A stretch of 19,100 nt of DNA from Verrucomicrobiales bacterium. GTDB lineage: Bacteria; Verrucomicrobiota; Verrucomicrobiia; Verrucomicrobiales; SLCJ01. The notes under the pieces are model-generated. The model was given only the letters and a program-made list of their open reading frames with translations. It did not search any database and was not told the origin of the DNA. Location: NCBI GenBank assembly GCA_007125835.1, contig SLCJ01000335.1, forward strand, positions 1-19,100, read 5' to 3'. Below, in pieces: positions 1 to 6,874 of this stretch (positions are counted from its first letter, which is position 1; each line of letters opens with the position of its first letter). A program made the position numbers and the translations under genes.

Positions 1-3000
1 TAGGTCGCATTGGGCCGCAGGCCGTCGAGTTGCAAGCGGAAGGCGTAGGGCACGCGCTCGAGGTTGTTTCCGCCTGCGTCCTGGTCGCCCTGGATGAAAC
101 GCGGCAGCACCAGCTCGGTGAGGGAAGCCGAGAAGAATTCACCGCTGATTGCTGGATCAAGGCCTGCGGCATCGGCCGTCAATTGGAATGCTCCGCTGCC
201 GGTGATGACGAGATCATCGAATGTGGCAGTGCCAAAAATCGCATCGACGGTGGTGGTGCCGGTGAGGACGCCGTCGCCAACGAGGAAAAGGGTCACAGGA
301 CCGTCGAAGGCGATGGCCGGATTGCCGTCGGCATCAAGCAGGCGGACCACCACATTGCCAAGAGGCGACCCGCTGGCCGTGCCGCCAGGCACCGTATCGA
401 ACACAATCGAGGCCGGTGGAAGTCCGTTCGCCACAGGGAAACCAGTGACCGAAAAATCATCGAACCGGTTGTTGCCTGATACGCCGCCCTCTCCTTGGGC
501 GAAAGTCACACGAAGGGCGAAGTTCGGGTTGTTTTCGGCGGCGGGAGTGTCGCGGAAGTCGAGCTGGTAGGTCGCGGGGGCGGCGTTTTCTATGACGAGG
601 GTTTCTTTGGTGAGCCAGGTGGTACCGTCGCTGGTGTATTGCCAGAGCTGTTCTCCCGCACCTTGGCCGGAGCGGCGGGAGAGGAAGTCGATGAGGATGC
701 CCTCAAAGCCGGTGGTGGGAACGTGCCAGGTAAGAGTCACATCCAAGGGCTCGTTGACGCGCAGGTGGGCGGAGCCGAAACCTTGGCCGGAGGTGTTGCG
801 GAAGACCTCGGGGGCGGGTTCGGCAGCAGCATCGATTTCGACGTCGATGCCGGTACTGCCGCCAACGCCAGCGCTGGGACCAAGGAAGGTGGTGGAGCTT
901 TCAAAATCCCATTGATGAATGACTGCGGGGTCGGGCAGGTCCTGTATGACATCGCCGCTGGCCAGGGCGCTCCAGTTTCCAGCATCAAATGCACGAGCGA
1001 GTATGCCGTCGGCAAGATGGGCGGGAACGATGGCTTCATAGAAATCGCCGTTTTGAGTGGCGGCCTCCGCGCCCGGCTGAATGGCTCCGCCGGTGAGGCG
1101 CGGGTCGGTGGCATCAGTGGTGTAGTGGAAGGGAGTGGATGCCGAGATGAGGACACCGCCGCCGGTGATGGAAAACTCCGGGGCATCGATGGCAGGATAG
1201 AGACTGGCGTTGCGAAATTGTTGCAGAACGATGCCGGTGCGCTGCGGGAGATAGGTGTTTACCAGTCGATTGTGCTCCGCCTGCCAGTGGTTGTCTTTGG
1301 TGAAGATTTCGTTTTCGGAGCCGCTAACCGTGCCCTTTTTGTGGCGGAAGCTGCCCCAGCGTGCGGACTCAGCGATGACGGCCGTTTCGACGACGGCAGC
1401 GGCTGCTTGGTAGCGGGCGATGGTCTGGTCCGGCGTGAGTGCGCCGTTGTTGAAAAAGTGGCGGTGGACGCGGTCGGCGAAGGCGAGGCGGAATTCGGGG
1501 TTGGCCCGCATGCGGTCGTAGAAGCGCGCGGCGTCCACACTGACGCCAGTGCGGTTGTCGTTAAGGCCTTCCATGGATCGTTCGGAATCCCAACAGAAGA
1601 ACATAAAGCCGTTACCAGGTTCGCGGCGCCGGATGGCGCTCCAGTTGTTGAACGGCCAGTCATCCATGCCGGCCCAGAGGTTGACGACCATGTAGTCGAT
1701 GTATTGGGGGAGATCGATGTATTCGAGGACGGCTTCGTAGTTTTCCTGGATCGAAAGGTTGGCGTTGGCGAGGGCGTTGAGCGTGCTCCAGGCAACTCCA
1801 TTGCCGTCGCGAATGCCGCGGTGGGTGATGGCGTCCCAGTCCTCGCGCTCGCCGCCGAAGTAGGTGGCACCAAAGGCGGCGTCGGGGCGTTCGGACGGGT
1901 TGTAGAGCCCCCAATAGACGCCGTTGAAGTAAAGGTGCATGTGGGTGCTGCGAGAGCCGTGGCCGCTCACATCGACCTGAGAGTGGCGGATGAACTGATC
2001 ACGGACGTATTGGCCTCGGCGGCGCTGGTTGGCATCGAAGCCGTGGAGCCACTCGTTATTATACTCGGCGCGGAGAATGACGGTGTTGAATTCCGAAGCC
2101 GCGCCGCGATTGTCGCCGAGGAGCCGGTATTCGAGGGTTCCGGTTTCGTAGATGTTTTTGAACAGAAGCCGGAACGACCCCTTGGGCGTGCGGTCGGCGC
2201 GGCGGCTCGCCCCGCCCTGCATCCGGATGCCGGCGTTGATCTGGAAATCCTCGCGACTGCCATCGGGGTGGATGATTTCGACCGAGACCGGGCGTTCCCA
2301 TGCCTCGCCGCGCGGCGCGCCGCCGGAGCGGCTGCGGCTGGCGTAGATACCGTCGTCAGGATCGAAGAGGTCGTCCATTTCCATGACCAGAGAAATGGTG
2401 GGCACGTCAGTGAGGGCTTGCACCATGAGCGGCTCGTAGGCAGGATCCTCGCTGACTTCGGGGTCGAAGCCGTAGTGGGTGGCTGTCCAGGTGCCCCAGG
2501 CATTGGGAAATCCGAGGGCGGCGGGGTTGTCGCGCTGAGCGAGGATGTCATCGAGGAAGAAGTAGCTGTGGGTGATGACCTTGCTGGTGGGCAGCGCGCC
2601 ATCCTTGTGAGCGTGGGCGCGGATGACGGATGTGGCGTCGATTGCGATAGGGCTCGAGAAAAGCGTGCCGGTTCCCGGCCCGGGCGCGGACCCGTCGGTA
2701 CTGAATCGGATTTCAACCGCAGGGTCGGGATGACTGAGTTCCAGAGCAAGCGGGGCATCGTAAAACCCGCGCTGCACGGAGAAATCCGGCGGCTCCACCG
2801 GGGCTGTGTATGTCTGGCTGACATTGGCGGTCCCGGGTGTCGGTTCGAGGAAAAAGTGGAAGTCCGGCCCGCCATCCGGCTGACGCCCATACGATGCGTC
2901 TCGCGGCACCGCGACCGGCACGATGGAATCGGCGGCGACGCCACCAGGCCGGGTGAGCACGAGCGGCTCGCCGTCCGCGCTGATGCGGAAATTCGTGTGG

Positions 3001-4058
3001 GGTGCCCTGTCCGGCGTGGCAGCGGCTCCATCGAGGCCATACCGGCTTTTCAAGTGGGAGTTCAGAGCCGCCAGCTCGGAGGCGTCGAGCGCGCGGTCAT
3101 AGATAGCCACCTCGGCGATCAAGCCGTCGAAATTTCGCGGGCTGTCATGGGAATTGCCGAGAAAAAACCCCCCGTAGTCCCCAAGGTCTGTGTGACCCGT
3201 GTCTTCCGAACGCGAAGCCGCCGCGCTGCCATCCACAAACACGGTGGCAAGCGGATCCTCGAAAGAGCTGTCCTGCGTCGCGCCAAGGACCCGCCAACCG
3301 GATTGCACCGCCCCCGACGCCCTTACCGAATTCATCACCCCCACACGCAGACGCAGCGTTCCGCCCGATTCGATCTCAAAGTGCAGGTTTCCGGATGTGG
3401 TGCCGGAGGGACCGGTGCCCCACAAGCCGGAAATCACCCCCCCATCCCACCGCGCGACAGCCACGAAGGTGAAATTCTCCAGATTCTCCAGGCCATTGAA
3501 GGTCGCACGCGGTAGATCCATCTGCCTGCCCCCGGCAAAAGACAAAGCCGGCAAGCCATTGAGGGCGTCAGCAGTGAAAACCGGACGCCGACCCACATCA
3601 GATTGCATGGCCTCGTTTCCCATCCCGCTCGAATCACTCCAGATCGCCACCGGGTCACCATCGTTCGCCACGAGGGCATCGGCCCGAAACCAAACCACCA
3701 GACCCGACAAATCGTCGGGCGCAGCGTCCGCCACAGGCGCTGGCACCTCATCAAACCCACTGCGGTCCTTGCCCGATGCCCACACCAACTGATGGCCCCC
3801 GGGCTCGATCCACATAGATGGGAACACCCAACGAAAAGGCTCCGAAGGATCATCGGAAAACCCCCATCCCCCGAGATCCACCGCCTCACTTCCCGGATTG
3901 TAAATCTCGATCCAGTCCTCAAAATCCCCGTCCTCATCCGCCAAAGTCAGACCATTGGACGCCATGAACTCATTGATCACAAGCTCCCCGCGCAGATACG
4001 GAAGCCCCGCCAACACAAGCAACCAAAGCGCAAAAATGCCAAAAAGACGTCTGCGCAT
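1..4058 (-). CDS. Secreted lamin-tail / LamG-like / CotH-domain protein (C-terminus beyond window)
   Basis: The minus strand is open without a stop from an ATG at 4058 to the window edge, giving at least 1352 residues. The start MRRRLFGIFALWLLVLAG is a signal peptide (about 1-24), so the product is exported. A lamin-tail domain follows (about 25-95, with LVINEFMASN and WIEIYNPG). Then come a concanavalin/LamG-like domain (about 115-343), a chitobiase C-terminal-like beta domain (about 433-498), and a CotH domain (about 545-880) with RMQGGASR near 612-619, YFNGVYWGLYNPSERPD at 710-726 and a WDSE motif around D824. Beta-rich C-terminal modules with an Ig-like repeat continue to the edge. Related CotH proteins are atypical protein kinases in spore formers; in Verrucomicrobiota these fusions are common, and a surface or extracellular role is inferred, not shown. 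No clear Shine-Dalgarno precedes the start. An antisense open frame over 495-3515 is a GC-driven shadow. Confidence 0.87.
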   Translation of the reverse strand, partial: MRRRLFGIFALWLLVLAGLPYLRGELVINEFMASNGLTLADEDGDFEDWIEIYNPGSEAVDLGGWGFSDDPSEPFRWVFPSMWIEPGGHQLVWASGKDRSGFDEVPAPVADAAPDDLSGLVVWFRADALVANDGDPVAIWSDSSGMGNEAMQSDVGRRPVFTADALNGLPALSFAGGRQMDLPRATFNGLENLENFTFVAVARWDGGVISGLWGTGPSGTTSGNLHFEIESGGTLRLRVGVMNSVRASGAVQSGWRVLGATQDSSFEDPLATVFVDGSAAASRSEDTGHTDLGDYGGFFLGNSHDSPRNFDGLIAEVAIYDRALDASELAALNSHLKSRYGLDGAAATPDRAPHTNFRISADGEPLVLTRPGGVAADSIVPVAVPRDASYGRQPDGGPDFHFFLEPTPGTANVSQTYTAPVEPPDFSVQRGFYDAPLALELSHPDPAVEIRFSTDGSAPGPGTGTLFSSPIAIDATSVIRAHAHKDGALPTSKVITHSYFFLDDILAQRDNPAALGFPNAWGTWTATHYGFDPEVSEDPAYEPLMVQALTDVPTISLVMEMDDLFDPDDGIYASRSRSGGAPRGEAWERPVSVEIIHPDGSREDFQINAGIRMQGGASRRADRTPKGSFRLLFKNIYETGTLEYRLLGDNRGAASEFNTVILRAEYNNEWLHGFDANQRRRGQYVRDQFIRHSQVDVSGHGSRSTHMHLYFNGVYWGLYNPSERPDAAFGATYFGGEREDWDAITHRGIRDGNGVAWSTLNALANANLSIQENYEAVLEYIDLPQYIDYMVVNLWAGMDDWPFNNWSAIRRREPGNGFMFFCWDSERSMEGLNDNRTGVSVDAARFYDRMRANPEFRLAFADRVHRHFFNNGALTPDQTIARYQAAAAVVETAVIAESARWGSFRHKKGTVSGSENEIFTKDNHWQAEHNRLVNTYLPQRTGIVLQQFRNASLYPAIDAPEFSITGGGVLISASTPFHYTTDATDPRLTGGAIQPGAEAATQNGDFYEAIVPAHLADGILARAFDAGNWSALASGDVIQDLPDPAVIHQWDFESSTTFLGPSAGVGGSTGIDVEIDAAAEPAPEVFRNTSGQGFGSAHLRVNEPLDVTLTWHVPTTGFEGILIDFLSRRSGQGAGEQLWQYTSDGTTWLTKETLVIENAAPATYQLDFRDTPAAENNPNFALRVTFAQGEGGVSGNNRFDDFSVTGFPVANGLPPASIVFDTVPGGTASGSPLGNVVVRLLDADGNPAIAFDGPVTLFLVGDGVLTGTTTVDAIFGTATFDDLVITGSGAFQLTADAAGLDPAISGEFFSASLTELVLPRFIQGDQDAGGNNLERVPYAFRLQLDGLRPNAT

Positions 4059-4311
4059 AAAAAGGTGAGGCAGCGGGGACTTGAAAGACTGGACACACAT
4101 AGAAACAAGTTTCCCCCCATTTCGAGCAAGAATCCAATGCAAAATTCGATTTCCCGTTTGGCATCAAGACCAAGCCGAAGTCGAACGGGGGCCGGATGTT
4201 TCGATGTTTCGGTGGGGAGAAACCAGCCCTTCTGGCCTCCCCCTTGAGAACCGGGCCGTGAGCCAGGCGGGCATGGTAACGTGATGAGCCGCCCGTGGAT
4301 AAACAAGCCGA

Positions 4312-4328
4312 CGGCAAAAGCTTTGCCG
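4312..4328. repeat. Perfect 7-bp inverted repeat (hairpin)
   Basis: The sequence CGGCAAA-AGC-TTTGCCG is a perfect palindrome with a three-base centre. It has no T-run on either side, so it is not a typical intrinsic terminator. It lies about 255 bases upstream of the CotH-type gene, in what could be its leader or promoter region. It could be an operator or an RNA hairpin. Confidence 0.5.
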
Positions 4329-4389
4329 AGAACGAAGGAAGGGTAAAGCCAGTTGTTCAGGTGGGCCGAAGGCACAAAAGCACAAAGCG

Positions 4390-4404
4390 CAGGATTTCAC
4401 CCCA
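4390..4404 (+). promoter_or_regulatory. Degenerate copy of the GGG/CCC box
   Basis: Read on the plus strand this is CAGGATTTCACCCCA followed by TG. It matches the gene-sense form of the box upstream of the glucan synthase and entericidin genes (TAGGGTTACACCCCA, then TG) at 12 of 15 positions plus the TG. One arm (ACCCCA) is perfect and the other is decayed. No TAAAGT hexamer lies 23 bases downstream. It may be a weak or auxiliary site, or chance. Confidence 0.25.
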
Positions 4405-4630
4405 TGCGAGCATAAGTGGATGAGAGATGCGTCCCGAATATGCATCCTCCCCGCACAAAAACGCCCTCCACACACAGCGGCTCACGCAGTGAAAAACCTG
4501 CGGAACTGATTCATCGACAATGAATTTGCGTGCGGGCTTGGGGCATGGCTGGAACTCCTTACTGGGTCAAGATTAACGCGGAATTTCGCAATGATCATCT
4601 TTAATCCATTGATATCATAGTTTTCGCATA

Positions 4631-4659
4631 TTTACAGGAAACTTCAAATAACTTATTAT
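4631..4659 (+). promoter_or_regulatory. Sigma-70-like promoter upstream of the ElaB-like gene
   Basis: TTTACA at 4631-4636 and TATTAT at 4654-4659 are separated by 17 bases, the ideal spacing, inside an AT-rich stretch. Transcription would start near 4666 and read through the GGG/CCC palindrome into the ElaB-like gene. This is a consensus match only. Confidence 0.5.
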
Positions 4660-4699
4660 GGAAGTCTTTGTTGTGGTGATTTTGGGTGACAGATGAGAG

Positions 4700-4714
4700 T
4701 GGGGTTTTACCCCA
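4700..4714 (+). promoter_or_regulatory. GGG/CCC palindromic box, site 1 (ElaB-like gene)
   Basis: TGGGGT-TTT-ACCCCA is a perfect 6-3-6 palindrome. It shares the pattern TGGGGT-N3-ACCC(C/T)A with the boxes at 15526-15540 and 17968-17982. The hexamer TAAAGT (4738-4743) starts 23 bases after it, the same spacing as at the entericidin gene. If TAAAGT is a -10 element, the box is centred near -43, a typical position for an activator next to -35, and the transcript would begin near 4750. Alternatively it is a roadblock or operator within the transcript from the promoter at 4631-4659. Confidence 0.55.
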
Positions 4715-4797
4715 TATCGGAGACGGCACTCGCTGCGTAAAGTTTAAGAAGGCGGTGAATGAAATCAGCCGCATCGCCAACAACCGGAAAAGAAAAC

Positions 4798-5325
4798 ATG
4801 AGCAACCAAAAAATCAAAGAGTCAGCCCCTGTGGAAAAGAGCGACCCCGCAAGGGAAGCAGCCAAAGAGCTATCGAATAGGGCGGAAAAAGGCGTGGAAC
4901 GCACAAAAGAAATAGTTCGTCACACGGTCGACGCCGCGCGGAAGGCGGGCCATGAATTGGGCCAGTCGGCAAAGCGTAAAGGATGTGCTGCGGTGGCGAC
5001 TACCCGCGAGTGCGCTCAAAGGAATCCCCTCTGCATGATCCTTGTCGCAGCTGCATTTGGCGCTGCCATTAGCTACACAATCGTGAAAGCCCGGCAAAAG
5101 CCCGCCTTCAGTGAACGGCATGAGGAAGATCCGTTGTGCTCGGTGCGCGAGACGATCCTCGCCGCACTCGCACCCGTTAGCAGACGGGTTCAAGACGGTT
5201 GCGGCGCTGTGCGCGAGGGTGCGGGCAAGGCAAAGCATCAGGCCCATCGTCTCAAGTCAAGACACGCCAGCGGCAGCCTGGCTGATCGAATTGGCCGGGT
5301 CGGAGAAAAAATTAAATTCTGGTAA
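4798..5325 (+). CDS. ElaB/YqjD (DUF883)-like membrane-anchored protein
   Basis: The product is 175 residues. A long charged, helical, Ala/Lys/Glu-rich N-terminal region (1-75) is followed by one hydrophobic segment at about 77-95 (starting NPLCMILVAAAFGAAI) and a basic amphipathic tail. This resembles the ElaB/YqjD/DUF883 type, small inner-membrane proteins of stress or stationary phase, one of which binds ribosomes in E. coli. The segment here is more central than in E. coli homologues, so the family call is by architecture. I chose the ATG at 4798 because GGAAAAG lies just upstream and because a start at 4759 would leave only about 9 bases after the inferred start site near 4750. The in-frame ATG at 4759 would add 13 residues. 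Four bases separate it from the next gene, suggesting an operon. Confidence 0.7.
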   Translation: MSNQKIKESAPVEKSDPAREAAKELSNRAEKGVERTKEIVRHTVDAARKAGHELGQSAKRKGCAAVATTRECAQRNPLCMILVAAAFGAAISYTIVKARQKPAFSERHEEDPLCSVRETILAALAPVSRRVQDGCGAVREGAGKAKHQAHRLKSRHASGSLADRIGRVGEKIKFW

Positions 5326-5328
5326 ATC

Positions 5329-5622
5329 GTGAACGAGCAACAAACAAATAAGCGCAGTCAGGCGTGCTTGGAGGATATTGCCAAGAAAACCGTGAATAAC
5401 GTCTGTATAGGCATCCGCAAGAAGTATGAAGAATGCGAAAACCATGTTCGCAAAGCCCCGATAACCTCGGCTCTCGGAGCCGTCGGAGTAGGGTATCTCC
5501 TTCGTCGTCTCCCTGTGCGTGCCATCATTGGCATCCAATTTCGGGTATTGTCGAAGTTGGCCCCACCGACGCTCTTCCTCTTTGGAGTAGCAAAACTCTG
5601 CGAACTGGTGAAACGCCGGTAG
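5329..5622 (+). CDS. Small membrane protein, DUF883-like, downstream partner
   Basis: The frame of 97 residues starts with GTG three bases after the preceding stop, so translation is probably coupled; no Shine-Dalgarno is visible. Residues 1-44 are polar and charged. From about 45 to 90 there are two hydrophobic stretches separated by an RRLPVR turn, and the protein ends in VKRR. The APITSALGAVGVGYLLRR stretch resembles the glycine-rich membrane anchor of ElaB/YqjD-like proteins. I do not recognise an exact family. The amber stop at 5620-5622 is followed by 45 further in-frame sense codons to a second TAG at 5758-5760. A membrane-stress role is inferred only from its neighbours. Confidence 0.65.
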   Translation: MNEQQTNKRSQACLEDIAKKTVNNVCIGIRKKYEECENHVRKAPITSALGAVGVGYLLRRLPVRAIIGIQFRVLSKLAPPTLFLFGVAKLCELVKRR

Positions 5623-5879
5623 AAGAACAGCCATTCCACCCCACGGAAACAGTTGGAGAAGCACCAAGACAATTCCTCGGCACAAGCTATAGCCGCAGGG
5701 CCAAAAGCTGTGTCGCCTGAAGCTCTTCCCGCGCGAGCTCGGAATTTCGGACGTTCCTAGTCTCAAGCAATGGGCAGGGTAACCATTTGCCGACCGGCGC
5801 ATCCCGCTCGTTTCAGTTCGGCGAAAGCACGCGATTTGGAATGGCGTGGAATTCGCGGAATTACACCCTATTTGATAAG
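5623..5879 (+). other. Gap between small membrane protein and YihY-family gene
   Basis: About 257 bases. The first 135 bases continue the reading frame of the preceding gene after its amber codon and could be a lost C-terminal tail. CGGACGTTCC at about 5748-5757 resembles the CGGA-N3-TCCG element seen in two other leaders, but one arm is incomplete. No clear promoter was found for the YihY-family gene. Confidence 0.35.
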
Positions 5880-6743
5880 ATGAAGCTGAAGCAATACCGT
5901 TGGCGGCGAACCCTTAAACTGACCGGGGCTCGATGGGTGGAAACAGCCGGCGACGAGCGAGCCGCTACTTTCGCCTTCTATTTGCTGCTCTCGCTGCTGC
6001 CGTTGATCCTACTGCTTGTAACGGCCGGTTCGGTCTTTGTCGAACGAGAGGTGGCAGCGCAGGCCGTAGCCAATGTGGCGAGGCACTATATACCGCTAAC
6101 CGACGAACAGGAGCGGGAAGCCGTGTCGGCCATCCATGGCATGCTCGATACCAACGCTCCCATCAGCCTGGCGGCGTTGCCTTTGTTGCTTTGGGGATCC
6201 CTAAAGTTCCTGCGCACCTTGATCCGAAACTCGAACCGTATCTGGAATTCCCCCTCGTACAACTGGTGGCAGCTGCCATTGCGAAGCCTCGGTTTGCTCG
6301 CTATCACCACAAGCGCCATCATGATCGGCATACTCGTGCCCGGGCTCGCGCGACTCGTTCGCTCCTGGCTCGCAGCCCATCTCGACTTTTCCCCGTGGGC
6401 GTTCTCCCTGGTGTTCCAAATCATACCCTGGCTCGTGCTGTTCTACGGATTGCTTATGATCTATTGGGTTTCTCCCAGTCGGACTACCAAATTCACCGAT
6501 GTATGGCTTGGAGCAGTGGGTGCGACAGCCCTCATCTGGCTCGGCCAGCGCCTTTTCCTGTTTTACGTGACCACAGTTGAGCCCTTCAACGTGCTCTACG
6601 GTACTCTTGGCGGAATCGTGGCGTTTCTGATTTGGCTCTATCTTTCCAGTTGCGTCGCCGTGCTCGGCATTTGCTTCTGTGCGGCGCAAGCGGAAGCTAA
6701 AACCGACGCCAGCATTGATCCCGGGGATGAAGCGAACCAATGA
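5880..6743 (+). CDS. YihY/BrkB (UPF0761) family inner-membrane protein
   Basis: The product is 287 residues from the ATG at 5880. The N-terminal stretch (ETAGDERAATFAFYLLLSLLPLILLL) is the hallmark of the YihY/BrkB family: a short amphipathic helix followed by a first membrane helix containing a small-residue FAFYLLLSLLP motif. About six hydrophobic segments follow, ending with IVAFLIWLYLSSCVAVLGICF. Members were once annotated as ribonuclease BN in error; their molecular function is unsettled, with roles proposed in transport or envelope integrity. In-frame starts at 5841 (ATG, 13 residues longer) and 5787 (TTG) are possible. I prefer 5880 because the remaining N-terminus matches the usual family length, but none has a good Shine-Dalgarno. 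It is convergent with the glucan synthase gene. Confidence 0.85.
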   Translation: MKLKQYRWRRTLKLTGARWVETAGDERAATFAFYLLLSLLPLILLLVTAGSVFVEREVAAQAVANVARHYIPLTDEQEREAVSAIHGMLDTNAPISLAALPLLLWGSLKFLRTLIRNSNRIWNSPSYNWWQLPLRSLGLLAITTSAIMIGILVPGLARLVRSWLAAHLDFSPWAFSLVFQIIPWLVLFYGLLMIYWVSPSRTTKFTDVWLGAVGATALIWLGQRLFLFYVTTVEPFNVLYGTLGGIVAFLIWLYLSSCVAVLGICFCAAQAEAKTDASIDPGDEANQ

Positions 6744-6874
6744 GACCCGAGCCAATCAAACTTTTTCCGAGAAACTAGGCTGAAATCACCATGCCTCCGG
6801 AATTCATGTTCATTCGGATCCTGCCTCCCTTCCCACCACAAACCGCCTCCTTTATCGATCCAGGGTGGTAAGAA

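Larger units (their letters stand above)
4059..4797. other. Long intergenic region between divergent genes
   Basis: About 740 bases separate the CotH-type gene (minus) from the ElaB-like gene (plus). Short open frames here have no recognisable protein character. The left two thirds are GC-rich and contain a perfect 7-bp hairpin at 4312-4328, a tandem 8-base repeat GATGTTTC near 4195-4210, and a degenerate copy of the GGG/CCC box at 4390-4404. The stretch from about 4570 to 4690 is markedly AT-rich and carries a sigma-70-like promoter. The left part could be a remnant of a lost gene or a structured leader of the CotH-type gene; I recognise neither. Confidence 0.6.

Noticed and set aside
495..3515. 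1006-residue open frame on the plus strand
   Set aside because: It is antisense to the CotH-type gene, whose minus-strand frame has a signal peptide and clear lamin-tail and CotH motifs. The plus-strand translation is a Val/Gly/Ala-rich composition artefact with no domain.
1259..3937. Minus-strand frames of 150-360 residues inside the CotH-type gene (1259-1873, 1967-3040, 3434-3937)
   Set aside because: They are in other frames than the continuous reading frame, are Pro/Ser/Arg-rich and show no domain. They do not indicate frameshifts, because the main frame is uninterrupted.
4201..4330. Possible group II intron or IS remnant
   Set aside because: No domain V-like hairpin, reverse transcriptase motif, terminal inverted repeats or target duplication could be seen.
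3970..4375. Two overlapping minus-strand frames of 115 and 132 residues upstream of the CotH-type start
   Set aside because: They overlap the signal peptide region in the wrong frame and carry no recognisable domain.
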